A DNA stretch of 64,000 bases from Simiduia aestuariiviva (GTDB lineage: Bacteria; Pseudomonadota; Gammaproteobacteria; Pseudomonadales; Cellvibrionaceae): NCBI RefSeq assembly GCF_014192475.1, contig NZ_JACHXZ010000001.1, positions 62,001-126,000 on the forward strand, written 5' to 3'. Below the pieces are notes generated by a model, which was given only the letters and a program-made list of their open reading frames with translations, did not search any database and had not been told where the DNA came from. Made by a program: the position numbers and the translations under genes. Shown here piece by piece: positions 47,101 through 55,000 of this stretch (the first letter of the stretch is position 1; every line of letters begins with the position of its first letter).

Positions 47101-47516
47101 AACTTTTGGATGCGCCAAGTGCACAGGTTGAAGAAGATACCTCGCGCCTAGTCATGGTTGTGGATGACTCGGTTACCGTGCGTAAAGTCACCACGCGCTT
47201 CCTGGAGCGCGAAGGCTATAACGTTATTACCGCAAAAGATGGCGCCGATGCCTTGCGTGTTTTGCAAGATACGATTCCAGATGTGATGTTGTTGGATATC
47301 GAAATGCCTCGCATGGACGGCTTCGAAGTGGCGAAAAATATTCGCTCTAGCAGCCGGTTGAAAGGCATTCCTATCATCATGATTACGTCTAGAACCGGTG
47401 ACAAGCACCGCGAGCGAGCATTTGGCCTAGGCGTGAATAAGTACATGGGTAAGCCCTACCAAGAGGATGCACTGTTGGCCAACATCCGAGAGTTGAGCGG
47501 TGAAGACCAGGAATAA
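41178..47516 (+). CDS. chpA: ChpA, multi-HPt CheA-type hybrid kinase
   Basis: A 2112-residue cytoplasmic kinase with TTG start preceded by AAGAGGA. The N-terminal HPt is degenerate (H49-Q-V-H-G-S, Lys replaced by His). Three canonical HPt motifs follow at H737 (HTLKGSGRM), H901 (HTLKGSAHM) and H1325 (HTLKGGARL). Acidic or Ala/Glu-rich linkers separate them, one with a 12-fold Glu-Ala repeat (1231-1254). The catalytic part has the dimerisation helix (about 1600-1650, DLQEGLMRSRMVPF), the ATPase (LEHMLRNAVDHGIE, VDDGRGINL, GRGVGMDVV), a CheW domain (about 1830-1970) and a C-terminal receiver with D2040 (LLDIEMPRMDGF). PAO1 ChpA has about 2470 residues and eight phosphotransfer domains, so this version is shorter. 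Confidence 0.95.
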   Translation: MGDNRNFAALDWVIGEIGETLKEARQALEAYVENAKDATRIRFCLTHIHQVHGSLKMVEFYGAALMAEEMEQLAQALMNGSVKNEPEGQEVLMRAILQLPLYLEHVKSSRKDQPAMVLPLLNDLRAVRGQSLLTETQLFTPDMSAAKKITGQPIAAAQDAKQFAEMVTKLRQMFQVAAASYIRGVKSDESLAYLQKVFTRLHKLTQGTPRQPLWEIALGLVEGLQSDAIEASVSVKNLLRQLDREIKVLAVYGLKALKAGTQHELLKNLLYYIARAEVSTPIISRLKENYRLAEALPKDNVEDLGEDDLLSGPDGEAMRSVVSAIGDELDIVKHALDMCLSGEDSGAHVREALPVLQRVADTMAVLGIGSLRQQVLAQATVLEHAEATPESLTADVLMGVAGEIIDIENGLQGLVRNLGASDGKGAVQDINLNEAQEQVLRECRNGLEQAKDAVIEYIASQWDQSHLGNVPNLLREIRGGLDMVPLARPARIIGACARFVEEKLVGVEHPPEWSTLDILADAITSVEYYLERLGGDMEEEDDLLLSVAEESVEALGYAVASSRPKTGAEIRSDAESVLKKMVDVEDVDMNVPVPDNAEADVQDRAAEPVQADDLAAAEQEPEQETTSDVVEDASELESLSENLDGDVSSVVPTADADDNAANEDPPVEAEVAPASAPEAAPEPVAEEEPEEEIDEEILEIFIEEAEEVTETINEFFPRWKEDFNDEESLTEFRRAFHTLKGSGRMVKAMAIGELAWSIENMLNRVIDGSIEPNSIHVDMIERVVGKLPSMIHAFRDKQPIPDKATIDQYQAWAEDLSKGNIPAELLAGVEGASSAESEDHSALDADDAPEEDDSEPDTMLWEIFGSEASTHLEALESFIQEMQEMAPLYTPPSETMQRALHTLKGSAHMADVVPIAEMATPLERFVKELRSYQVNIDEDILQLLRDAVTYTREALADIEAGRTVEIPRLQQFVARVAELKERSVAPLIRQQEAEAQGKKKVDPELLSIFMAEEMNLLLDADDMLSQWQKSDIDQSQLSALHSELANLEKGAEHANLVQMSGLSGQLKVVYETMRDGQLTLDDAGYTTLHRGHESLLDMVDAVAAGQNILPVADDVMAALVALAPFEAEGVEPADEQPPESAEDILFTLPEAEADFEVADAEPQPTPDVVQDVDELEQDVELTLPDVTEVARDDDEDDAFVVEDSSQSPSAADDDLASIDLDENFAEQETFEAEAEAEAEAEAEAEAEAEAEAEAPVSEPVAEAPAAPVIAEEPEAIAAEEIDPEIFEIFLEEADELLEEVDHAINGWSDDWNDGAHLEELKRILHTLKGGARLAGLKGLGDISHDFETYLINRENDRVAVDDSLFEVMHRYQDLLLNGTEKVRQAVSSYEPEGLAEAMRAIEQSAQAGLQAVDGEAAAENDATEISPESTSEAANEPSAAEPERPAAVSKPAAPAAPAEKSYTSADVIPFNPRAPAPSVAGKTIADKGPARPAAQLAVKRNQPQEVVKISADLMEELVNLAGETSISRGRMEEQVSEIGFAIDEMEATINRLQEQLRRLDIETEAQVIFRQEQLGDAEDFDPLEMDRYSQLQQLSRSLIESASDLLDLKSTLNDKTRDAETLLLQQSRINTDLQEGLMRSRMVPFSRLVPRLRRIVRQVSGELNRQVNFELDNAEGEMDRSVLERMVAPLEHMLRNAVDHGIEDAETRLAAGKPAEGTIGLSLGREGGDVVLRLVDDGRGINLERVKAKAIERGLMAADARLSDQEIMQFILSAGFSTAEKVTQISGRGVGMDVVHSEIKQLGGAMFIDSRYGEGTEFIIRLPFTVSVNRALMVMIGEDRYAIPLNTIEGIVRVSPFELEHYYQDADARFEYAGENYRVRYLGNMLNRDLRPKLEGHALPLPVILVRSSEHAVALQVDTLMGSREIVVKTLGQQFSAVQGLSGATVMGDGSVVVILDLHAMIRKEAALLSLGQAQLLDAPSAQVEEDTSRLVMVVDDSVTVRKVTTRFLEREGYNVITAKDGADALRVLQDTIPDVMLLDIEMPRMDGFEVAKNIRSSSRLKGIPIIMITSRTGDKHRERAFGLGVNKYMGKPYQEDALLANIRELSGEDQE
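44868..44939 (+). repeat. Hexanucleotide microsatellite, 12 x GAAGCC, inside chpA
   Basis: Twelve exact tandem copies of GAAGCC encode (Glu-Ala)12 in a linker before the H1325 HPt domain. The unit is a multiple of three, so slippage would change linker length without breaking the frame. Confidence 0.97.
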
Positions 47517-47543
47517 TGTGATTGCAATCAAGGATGATGGATT

Positions 47544-48446
47544 TTGAGTGAGTTATTACGCGTGGGTTTGATGCTGGAAGACGCAGCGCAAATTTCACAT
47601 TATCAAGCGTTAATCACTCAAAACGGATGCTGTTTGGCGGCCACTGTCAGTGGCCAGCAAATGGGCTCCTTGCCCGAGGTAGAGGCAGATGCTTGGTTGA
47701 TTGTGGCTGATACTGCAATTGAGAACGATGCGTTTTCACAGTGGCTTGCCGATTTAGATGTGCCGGTAATTTTTGAAGAAGGCGCTGCCCAATCCCGAGA
47801 CGGCTGGCAGCGCCGGTTGAGCATAAAGCTACAACAGTTGGCCGGCGTCATAAATTTGGGCCCTCAGCCGTTAAAGCCCAAAGAGGTTTGGGTGTTGGCG
47901 GCTTCGACCGGCGGCCCCGCTGCGGTAAAAGCATTTTTGCAGGCCTTGCCTGAGGGCCTCGATATTGCATTTGTCTATGCCCAGCACATTAACGGCGGTT
48001 TTGATGTCACGCTGGCGCAGGTGATTAGCAAGGGCTCGGCCTATCCTGCAGTGCTTGCTGCACATGGTTCACCACTGGCTGCAAACAGCGTACTAATCGT
48101 GCGGCCCGATCAGCGCGCGGAAGTGCAAACCAACGGGACCTTAGTTGTACACAATGATGCCTGGCCCGGCCCCTATCAGCCGGCCATCAATCAAGTGATA
48201 GCAAATGTGGCCTCGGTTTATGGCGAGCGATCGGGAGCCATTGTATTTTCGGGCATGGGCAATGATGGCAGCGCTGCGTTGAAATTGATGAAACAGCAGG
48301 GCGGAAAAATTTGGGCTCAAGAGGCAAATTCTTGCACGGTATCTAGCATGCCCGACGAAGCGGTTGCTACGGGTACGGTCACTTACGTGGGCGACCCTCA
48401 GGCCATTGCAGTAGAGTTGGCGGCACACATTGCTGCCAAATATTGA
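47544..48446 (+). CDS. chpB: ChpB, CheB-type methylesterase without receiver domain
   Basis: A 300-residue protein. The C-terminal CheB methylesterase domain has the intact triad S121 (LAASTGGPAAV), H148 (YAQHINGGF) and D241 (GMGNDGSAAL). The N-terminal 100 residues keep a receiver-like length but lack the acidic pocket and phospho-Asp, so phosphorylation control is unlikely. TTG start; an ATG just upstream is out of frame. Removes methyl groups from PilJ. Confidence 0.93.
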   Translation: MSELLRVGLMLEDAAQISHYQALITQNGCCLAATVSGQQMGSLPEVEADAWLIVADTAIENDAFSQWLADLDVPVIFEEGAAQSRDGWQRRLSIKLQQLAGVINLGPQPLKPKEVWVLAASTGGPAAVKAFLQALPEGLDIAFVYAQHINGGFDVTLAQVISKGSAYPAVLAAHGSPLAANSVLIVRPDQRAEVQTNGTLVVHNDAWPGPYQPAINQVIANVASVYGERSGAIVFSGMGNDGSAALKLMKQQGGKIWAQEANSCTVSSMPDEAVATGTVTYVGDPQAIAVELAAHIAAKY

Positions 48447-48622
48447 CAGTTTTATAGGCGACCGCCAGGGCAGTATTGTGTGCGGGCGCGGTAAACTGTA
48501 GCGATTTACGAAAAACGCTTGGCTCGTTGAAAAATGGGCCCAACAAATGATTCAAGGGTGCAGTGCGCCCGAGTCCCACAGAGTGTGTTAGTGGGTCACG
48601 CGATGACAAACTAGGTAGGCAT

Positions 48623-49114
48623 ATGAAAGCAAAAGCAGCGCTCGAACAACGTGCATTGGATATCCCAAGTCTCATATTGCCCATGAGCGAGCATTTTATG
48701 TTGGCACCTACGGTCTCCATTGCCGAGATAGTGTCCTACCATCGGCCCGCGCCGGTACAAGATAGCCCCGATTGGCTGTTGGGCACTATTGAATGGCGCA
48801 AGCAATCTGTGCCTGTGGTATCACTGGAAGTGTTGCGCGGAGAAGCGGTGGGTGATGTCGGTCAAAAATCCCGTTTTGCCGTATTTAACAATACCGGTGT
48901 CAGTGAAGACCTGCCATTTTTTGCGGTGCCTACGTACGGTATTCCCCGCTTGAGTCGCGTGCAAGAGGCCTCCATTCACGAAGTAACCAATGTGGCGTTA
49001 AAACCTTTCGAGCGTATTCGCGTCGATCTCGAAGGTGAAATTTGCGCCATTCCCGATGTGGCGGCCATGGAGCAAGTGATTCTAGACTTTCGCCGCAATG
49101 GCGGAAAAATCTAG
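48623..49114 (+). CDS. chpC: ChpC, CheW-like adaptor
   Basis: A 163-residue CheW-type protein (DIPSLILPMSEHFMLAPTVSIAEIV, split by no gap; SPDWLLGTIEWRKQSVPVVSLE). The inner ATG is chosen because P. aeruginosa ChpC has a similar length and the first 20 codons of the longer reading look non-coding. It couples further receptors to ChpA. Separated from chpB by about 175 bp without a visible terminator. Confidence 0.9.
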   Translation: MKAKAALEQRALDIPSLILPMSEHFMLAPTVSIAEIVSYHRPAPVQDSPDWLLGTIEWRKQSVPVVSLEVLRGEAVGDVGQKSRFAVFNNTGVSEDLPFFAVPTYGIPRLSRVQEASIHEVTNVALKPFERIRVDLEGEICAIPDVAAMEQVILDFRRNGGKI

Positions 49115-49177
49115 TCCGTTCCCCGACAAATTTTTACCGGCAAGATGCGCTGTTAATGCTGCATCGCGGGAAACCTC

Positions 49178-49645
49178 ATGTCCAGATTGACGGGCCCCGA
49201 GCTGTTGGCAAACCACCCTAAGATTGTCTACGGCTTTTTTCTGCTTCACATGTTGGTATTTGGTTCGCTAGGTGTCTACTTCGCCTATTGGACCGACAGC
49301 GTTATTGAGTTGTATTTATTTCAAGGTTTTGCTATTTACGGGTACCTTATTTTTTATCGCGCGCTATTTGGCATAGATGTTATTGGCTGGATCGTGGTAA
49401 ATGTTGCACTTGGGATTTGGGGTGTTTTTCTAGAAATCGAACTTTTTCTATCAGTGTTCGATAAACAGTTTTCCGATTACGGATTTTCTAGGCACTTGGT
49501 GCCGATCACCTATTACGTGATGTACACATTTTTGCTGAGGCAGGCAATGCTGGCTGTTTTGCATGGTTACGACACCAGAAGCGTTAATGGCCTATACGTT
49601 GTTGTGTCAATACTCTGCTACGGAGCCTTGTCTTGGCTGAGCTAA
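49178..49645 (+). CDS. Small polytopic membrane protein after chpC, unknown
   Basis: A 155-residue protein with about five hydrophobic segments (roughly 15-37, 43-62, 67-92, 105-124, 134-153), rich in Tyr and Phe. No known family recognised. It follows chpC by 63 bp in the same direction and so may be the last gene of the pil-chp transcript, a place with no fixed gene in Pseudomonas. Codon usage is more AT-rich than its neighbours. Confidence 0.65.
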   Translation: MSRLTGPELLANHPKIVYGFFLLHMLVFGSLGVYFAYWTDSVIELYLFQGFAIYGYLIFYRALFGIDVIGWIVVNVALGIWGVFLEIELFLSVFDKQFSDYGFSRHLVPITYYVMYTFLLRQAMLAVLHGYDTRSVNGLYVVVSILCYGALSWLS

Positions 49646-49678
49646 AGATACTCTGGTGTTTAGCGCTTAGTTGAGTAA

Positions 49679-50404
49679 CTAAAAATCTCCCCACTGGTAC
49701 TGCAGTAAACTCAGTGCCACCATTGGCGCGGTTTCCGTTCGAAACACCCTGGGCCCCAGCGTCAATTGTTTAAAATCAACCTTAAGCGCTAATTGAATCT
49801 CGTCGTCATCAAGGCCGCCCTCCGGCCCGATAACCAACGCCACAGAACTGGGCTTGAGGTGCTGCGCTAGGAGCCTATCGCTGCGGTGGTGCAATACCAG
49901 CCTGAGGTCTTCTGTTCGATTATCTAGCCATTCCTGGAGCTTCTGGGGTGCCGCTATTGTGGGTGGAATATTGCGTTGGCATTGCTCGCTTGCCGAGATT
50001 GCGATTTGTCGCCAGTGTGCGAGTTTCTTTTCCGCACGCTCCTTGTTGAGCTTTACTTCCGCGCGGCTGGTGAGCAGCGGGGTGATGTGATTAACACCGA
50101 GCTCAGTGGCTTTTTGTACCACCAAATCAAACCTGTCGCCCTTGGAGAGACCGATACCCAGCGCTATATGCAGCGGTGATTCACGATTTTCGGGGTTGAA
50201 CTTGCCAACGCCAATGCTGACCTGCTTTTTACTGGCGGTGTGAATGGTGGCGAGATACTCACCACCCTGGCCGTTAAACACAATCAGTGGTCGGCCGGTC
50301 TCCATGCGCAACACGCTACCCAGGTAGCGGCTAGCAGCGGGATCTAAATCGACGATCTGTCCACTCGCGAGGGGTTGGTCAACAAACAGGCGTGGGATGC
50401 GCAT
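49679..50404 (-). CDS. rsmE: RsmE, 16S rRNA m3U1498 methyltransferase
   Basis: A 241-residue SPOUT methyltransferase with N-terminal PUA-like domain (MRIPRLFVDQPLASG) and the knot motifs ALVIGPEGGLDDDEI and LTLGPRVFRTETAPMVAL. Last gene of the SAM-cycle operon, 3 bp after metF. Confidence 0.95.
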   Translation of the reverse strand: MRIPRLFVDQPLASGQIVDLDPAASRYLGSVLRMETGRPLIVFNGQGGEYLATIHTASKKQVSIGVGKFNPENRESPLHIALGIGLSKGDRFDLVVQKATELGVNHITPLLTSRAEVKLNKERAEKKLAHWRQIAISASEQCQRNIPPTIAAPQKLQEWLDNRTEDLRLVLHHRSDRLLAQHLKPSSVALVIGPEGGLDDDEIQLALKVDFKQLTLGPRVFRTETAPMVALSLLQYQWGDF

Positions 50405-50407
50405 GGG

Positions 50408-51247
50408 TTAGTCGTCGCCATTTAAGTTGCGTAAAATTTTTGCGGTGGGTTGGGTTTGATTCATGGTGTAGAAATGCAAGCCCGGTGCGCCGTTTTCTAG
50501 CAAGGTTTCACAGAGTTCAGAAACCAAATCCACGCCAAAGGCCTGCAGTGATTCCACATCATCGCCAAAACTTTCCAGCCGCTTGCGCAGCCAGCGTGGA
50601 ATTTCCGCCCCGCAGCTGTCGGAAAAGCGCGCCAAATTTCGGTAGTTGATGATGGGCATAATGCCGGGGTAAATCGGCGCGTCTATGCCCGCTTGCTGGC
50701 ATTGATCGATAAAGTGGAAGTAGGCGTCTGGGTTGAAAAAGTATTGGGTGATGGCGCTGTTGGCGCCGGCATCAAATTTCCCTTTGAGGAACTTGATGTC
50801 GTCACTGTAACTTTTTGCTTCAGGATGCACTTCTGGGTAGGCCGCGACCTCCAAGTGAAATTGATCGCCGAACCGATCGCGGATAAAGGCCACTAATTCA
50901 TTGGCGTACACCAGCTGCGAGTGACCGCCCATGCCCGAGGGCAGATCGCCGCGCAGGGCCACGATCCGCTTGACGCCTATTTGCTGATAATCGCTTAACA
51001 GGCTGGCAACTGTTTCTTCGTCATCGCCCCCGAAGGAGAGGTGGGGGGCGGCATCTATACCCTGCTCAATTAATGACTTCACTACACCGCGTGTGGTGTC
51101 GCGGGTGGTGCCGCCGGCACCGTAAGTGACCGAGAAAAAGTCCGGGTTAAATTGCTGAAGTTCTTCGCGCACCTTATAGAGTTTGTTTTTGCCTTCTGGC
51201 GTTTTTGGTGGGAAAAATTCGAAGCTGATGCGAAGTTCATCGCTCAT
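50408..51247 (-). CDS. metF: Methylenetetrahydrofolate reductase
   Basis: A 279-residue FAD enzyme making 5-methyl-THF for methionine synthesis. ISFEFFPPKTPEGKNKL, VTYGAGGTTRDTT, RIVALRGDLPSG and GANSAITQYFFNPDAYF are family motifs. 54 bp after ahcY, with a strong hairpin in between. Confidence 0.96.
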   Translation of the reverse strand: MSDELRISFEFFPPKTPEGKNKLYKVREELQQFNPDFFSVTYGAGGTTRDTTRGVVKSLIEQGIDAAPHLSFGGDDEETVASLLSDYQQIGVKRIVALRGDLPSGMGGHSQLVYANELVAFIRDRFGDQFHLEVAAYPEVHPEAKSYSDDIKFLKGKFDAGANSAITQYFFNPDAYFHFIDQCQQAGIDAPIYPGIMPIINYRNLARFSDSCGAEIPRWLRKRLESFGDDVESLQAFGVDLVSELCETLLENGAPGLHFYTMNQTQPTAKILRNLNGDD

Positions 51248-51273
51248 GGTGTTAATTCCTGTGACTCGAAAAT

Positions 51274-51293
51274 GGCGGCAGGCCCCTGCCGCC
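51274..51293. promoter_or_regulatory. GC-rich hairpin between ahcY and metF
   Basis: GGCGGCAGG pairs with CCTGCCGCC around a 2-base loop. On the plus strand it is followed by TTTT; on the minus (coding) strand by ATTTTCG. It may attenuate read-through into metF or stabilise the ahcY 3' end. Confidence 0.55.
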
Positions 51294-51301
51294 TTTTCTG
51301 T

Positions 51302-52726
51302 TTAGTATTTATAGCTTTCTGGTTTATAGGGGCCTTCGACTTTGACGCCGATATACTTGGCTTGGGTGTCGGTGAGCTTGGTGATGACACCGCCAAAACC
51401 TTCCACCATATCCTTGGCCACTTCTTCATCCAGCTTTTTAGGCAACACTTTTACGTAGATATTTTGTGCTTTATCGGAGGCGGACAGCTCGGCGAATTTT
51501 TTCTCATACAAATACATTTGTGCGAGTACTTGGTTGGCGAAAGAGCCATCCATAATTCGCGAGGGGTGACCGGTGGCGTTGCCCAAGTTCACTAGACGAC
51601 CCTCCGACAAAAGAATCAGGTGATCGCCGTGGGCGGCCTCTTTTGTGGCGGCGCGGTAGATTTTGTGAACCTGTGGCTTAACTTCTTCCCAGTGCCAGGT
51701 TTTGCGCATGAATGCGGTGTCAATTTCGTTATCGAAGTGGCCGATGTTGCACACCACTGCGCTGGATTTAAGCGATTGCAGCATGGCGCTGTCGCACACG
51801 TTGACGTTGCCGGTGGTGGTGACAATTAAATCTGTATTCGACATGAGTTGCGTGTCGATGTCTGACAAACGACCGGTGTTAATGCCGTCTAGGTAGGGCG
51901 AAACCACTTCAAATCCATCCATGCAGGCCTGCATGGCACAAATGGGGTCAATCTCGGTCACTTTAACAATCATGCCTTCCTGGCGCAGCGATGCCGCAGA
52001 ACCCTTGCCCACATCGCCGTAGCCAATCACCAGCGCTTTTTTACCGGCTAGCAGGTGGTCGGTGCCGCGCTTGATCGCATCGTTCAAACTGTGGCGACAA
52101 CCGTATTTGTTGTCGTTTTTGGATTTTGTCACCGCATCGTTTACGTTGATGGCAGGCACTTTCAGCGAACCTTCTTCCATCATTTCCAGCAGGCGGTGGA
52201 CGCCGGTGGTCGTCTCTTCGCTGATGCCGTGAATTTTGTCTAACATGGCGGGGTATTTTTCGTGGCACAGCTGGGTCAGGTCGCCGCCGTCGTCCAGAAT
52301 CATGTTGGCATCCCACACGGTGCTTCCGTCTTTCTCAGCCAATACGGTTTGCTCAATGCACCACCAAAATTCTTCTTCGGTTTCACCTTTCCAAGCGAAC
52401 ACTGGAATGCCAGCTGCGGCTATGGCTGCGGCTGCGTGATCTTGGGTGGAGAAAATGTTGCACGATGACCAGCGCACTTCGGCACCTAAGTCCACCAGCG
52501 TTTCAATGAGCACGGCGGTCTGGATGGTCATGTGAATGCAGCCCATAATGCGCGCGCCCTTGAGTGGCTGGGCTTTATGGTATTTGCGACGCAGCGCCAT
52601 CAGCGCCGGCATTTCGCCCTCGGCGATTTCAATTTCACGGCGGCCATAGGAGGCGTCTTGTTCAAATTGGGCCAGATCTTTGGCAGCCACTTTAAAGTCA
52701 GTAAAACCGTTTACAGAGTAAGTCAT
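51302..52726 (-). CDS. ahcY: S-adenosylhomocysteine hydrolase
   Basis: A 474-residue NAD enzyme splitting SAH to homocysteine and adenosine. Contains [32 protein letters not shown], the NAD site [28 protein letters not shown] and the C-terminal [10 protein letters not shown], where Lys and Tyr contact the cofactor. Relieves product inhibition of methyltransferases. Confidence 0.97.
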   Translation of the reverse strand: MTYSVNGFTDFKVAAKDLAQFEQDASYGRREIEIAEGEMPALMALRRKYHKAQPLKGARIMGCIHMTIQTAVLIETLVDLGAEVRWSSCNIFSTQDHAAAAIAAAGIPVFAWKGETEEEFWWCIEQTVLAEKDGSTVWDANMILDDGGDLTQLCHEKYPAMLDKIHGISEETTTGVHRLLEMMEEGSLKVPAINVNDAVTKSKNDNKYGCRHSLNDAIKRGTDHLLAGKKALVIGYGDVGKGSAASLRQEGMIVKVTEIDPICAMQACMDGFEVVSPYLDGINTGRLSDIDTQLMSNTDLIVTTTGNVNVCDSAMLQSLKSSAVVCNIGHFDNEIDTAFMRKTWHWEEVKPQVHKIYRAATKEAAHGDHLILLSEGRLVNLGNATGHPSRIMDGSFANQVLAQMYLYEKKFAELSASDKAQNIYVKVLPKKLDEEVAKDMVEGFGGVITKLTDTQAKYIGVKVEGPYKPESYKY

Positions 52727-52746
52727 GGTAAATCCTGTGTCCTGAT

Positions 52747-52795
52747 GCGCGCCTTGTGGGCGCGCTGTGAAAATAGCGACAGCTTGTGGCTGCGC
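52747..52795 (-). promoter_or_regulatory. Two consecutive CACAA-loop hairpins between metK and ahcY
   Basis: On the minus strand GCGCAGC-CACAA-GCTGTCGC (52795-52776, one bulge) is followed by a TATTTT tract, then GCGCGCC-CACAA-GGCGCGC (52765-52747, perfect), then the ahcY ribosome site ACAGGA. The loops are identical. The first may be a terminator for metK. The sequence does not match the SAH riboswitch as I know it. Confidence 0.55.
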
Positions 52796-52804
52796 GAAAA
52801 TTAA

Positions 52805-53959
52805 TTACAGTGCTTTGGCGAGTTCGGCAGCCTTGTCGGTGCGCTCCCAGGTAAAGTCATCTAGCTCGCGTCCAAAATGGCCGTACGCCGCGGTTTGGCG
52901 ATAGATGGGTCGCTTCAGGTCTAGCATAGTGATTAGACCCTGTGGGCGGAGGTCGAAATGTTCGCGCACTAAATCGATGATTGCGCTATCGCTGAGCTTG
53001 CCGGTGCCAAAGGTGTTCACGGCAATGGATGTGGGCTCTGCAACACCGATGGCGTAAGACACTTGAATTTCACAGCGTTCGGCGAGGCCCGCCGCAACAA
53101 TGTTTTTGGCCACGTAGCGCCCGGCATAAGCGGCGGAGCGATCCACTTTTGAAGGATCTTTACCAGAGAAGGCGCCGCCGCCATGACGGGCCATGCCGCC
53201 GTAAGTGTCGACTATAATTTTGCGACCCGTTAATCCACAGTCGCCGACGGGGCCGCCGATGATGAACTGACCCGTGGGGTTGATGTGAAAAAGCGTGTCC
53301 TTGTGCAACCATTCGGCGGGCAGTACCGGCTTGATAATTTCATCTAACACCGCTTCGCGAATATCGGCCTGCTTGATGTTGGGTGCGTGCTGCGTTGAAA
53401 GCACGACCGCATCGACGGCAACGGGCTTGCCGTTTTCGTAGCGCAGCGTCACTTGGCTTTTGGCATCGGGACGCAACCAATCCAGGGTGCCGTTTTTGCG
53501 CAGTTTGGCCTGGCGCTCAACTAAACGGTGTGCGTAATAAATTGGCGCGGGCATTAGCACGTCGGTTTCATTTGACGCGTAGCCAAACATCAAGCCTTGG
53601 TCGCCAGCGCCCAAATCTTTGTCGTCGGCTTCATCGACACCGACGGCGATGTCCACGGATTGTTTGCCAATGGCGTTTAATACTGCGCAGGACGCACCAT
53701 CGAATCCCACATTGCTGGAGTTGTAACCGATGTCTAACACCACTTCACGAATCAAGTCTTCCAGATCCACATAGGTGCTGGTGCGCACTTCGCCGGCCAC
53801 AACCACCATGCCGGTTTTCACCAGTGTTTCGACGGCAACGCGGGAGTCGGCATCGTCGGTGAGGATGGCATCGAGGATGGCATCGGAAATTTGATCGGCC
53901 ATTTTATCGGGATGGCCTTCTGAGACAGACTCAGAGGTAAAAATTGCGTACTCAGACAT
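52805..53959 (-). CDS. metK: S-adenosylmethionine synthetase
   Basis: A 384-residue tetrameric enzyme making SAM from methionine and [27 protein letters not shown] (split by usual spacing) opens the protein; [32 protein letters not shown] and [18 protein letters not shown] are signature motifs. 30 bp after the ArsR-methyltransferase gene. Confidence 0.98.
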   Translation of the reverse strand: MSEYAIFTSESVSEGHPDKMADQISDAILDAILTDDADSRVAVETLVKTGMVVVAGEVRTSTYVDLEDLIREVVLDIGYNSSNVGFDGASCAVLNAIGKQSVDIAVGVDEADDKDLGAGDQGLMFGYASNETDVLMPAPIYYAHRLVERQAKLRKNGTLDWLRPDAKSQVTLRYENGKPVAVDAVVLSTQHAPNIKQADIREAVLDEIIKPVLPAEWLHKDTLFHINPTGQFIIGGPVGDCGLTGRKIIVDTYGGMARHGGGAFSGKDPSKVDRSAAYAGRYVAKNIVAAGLAERCEIQVSYAIGVAEPTSIAVNTFGTGKLSDSAIIDLVREHFDLRPQGLITMLDLKRPIYRQTAAYGHFGRELDDFTWERTDKAAELAKAL

Positions 53960-53989
53960 GGTGTGTCTCCGTTTGCGGTATGCGTAATG

Positions 53990-54973
53990 TTAGTGCGCCA
54001 GTTGGAACTGGCGAATTTGTATTTGAAAGCCGTTGCGCAGCGCCACGTAGCTGCTTTGCCCTTCCTGCAGGCCGGCCCGTTTGGCCCAGTGGCTGAAATC
54101 CTCGGGCTCAAAGCCCTGCCATAAATCGCCGCAGGTGGCCTGGGCCCACGATTGCTCATGGCGGCACAAATCGGTGATAACCAGCGAGCCGCCGGGTTTA
54201 AGCAGCTCGGCCAAATCCTGAATGACTTCCGCAGGACTTGGGGTGTGGTGCAGCACCATGTTGATCACCACGCAATCAGCGCGCAGTTGATGGTCAATGG
54301 CAGTGCGGGTGTCGCCGAGTAAAAAGCGGACATTGTGCAGCCCGGTATTGTTAGCGCGCGCTTGGGCTAGCATTTCTGGTGCATTGTCGAGCGCGGTGAC
54401 CGAGGCGAAGTGCGCATCCAGCCACGGAAGCAGTTCGCCCGCGCCGGGGCCCACTTCCAGCGCGGTGGCATCGGCGGGCCAGTCGATGGCCGCCAAGGTT
54501 TCACGCACGCTCTCACCGTATACGGGAAAGCTGGCAATAAGGTCTTGTTGGGCCTGAAATTTGTCGGCGTTTTCCGCAAAAAACTGTTGGGAGGTTTTGG
54601 CGCGCACTGCATAGAGGGCGGTCAATCGCGCACTGCGCTCGGCGGACAGGGGTTGCTGGTCTAACGTTGTTAGTAGTGCGGCCTTGGCATCGGTGAGTGG
54701 CTGGCCCGGCAATAGCGGTTTGCGCCGGTAGTAGATGGAGTTGCCTTCGCGCCGAGTAGTGAGCCAATCGCCCTTGGTGAGCACTTTTAAGTGGTGACTC
54801 ATGCCCGACTGCGGCATATCCAGCAGTCCCGCCAATTCCAAGACGCCAAATGAGTCTTGGGCGAGCAGGCGCAATATCTCGAGGCGCAGCGGGTCGGCGG
54901 CCGCTTTAAGCAGGCTGCTGAGTTGCTGGAGGTCGGCGACGTGAGCCGCGGGCTGGGCGGGAGCTTGATTCAT
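53990..54973 (-). CDS. ArsR-family regulator with C-terminal methyltransferase domain (SahR-like)
   Basis: A 327-residue protein. Residues about 15-85 form an ArsR winged helix (ADPLRLEILRLLAQDSFGV, LLDMPQSGMSHHLKVL, REGNSIYYRR). Residues about 140-310 form a class I SAM methyltransferase fold (ALEVGPGAGELLPWLDAH, VINMVLHHTPSPAEVI, GGSLVITDLCRHE). ArsR-methyltransferase fusions named SahR are described as repressors of SAM-cycle genes that respond to SAH. The position directly upstream of metK-ahcY-metF and the 24-bp palindrome in its promoter fit that role. Whether the methyltransferase domain is catalytic or only a ligand sensor cannot be told. Assignment by architecture and context. Confidence 0.85.
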   Translation of the reverse strand: MNQAPAQPAAHVADLQQLSSLLKAAADPLRLEILRLLAQDSFGVLELAGLLDMPQSGMSHHLKVLTKGDWLTTRREGNSIYYRRKPLLPGQPLTDAKAALLTTLDQQPLSAERSARLTALYAVRAKTSQQFFAENADKFQAQQDLIASFPVYGESVRETLAAIDWPADATALEVGPGAGELLPWLDAHFASVTALDNAPEMLAQARANNTGLHNVRFLLGDTRTAIDHQLRADCVVINMVLHHTPSPAEVIQDLAELLKPGGSLVITDLCRHEQSWAQATCGDLWQGFEPEDFSHWAKRAGLQEGQSSYVALRNGFQIQIRQFQLAH

Positions 54974-55000
54974 GGGCGCAAGTCTAGCAGCGATGCTCGG

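Noticed and set aside
52727-52804. SAH riboswitch before ahcY
   Set aside because: The gap has two simple hairpins but lacks the conserved core I know for the SAH riboswitch; kept only as unnamed hairpins.
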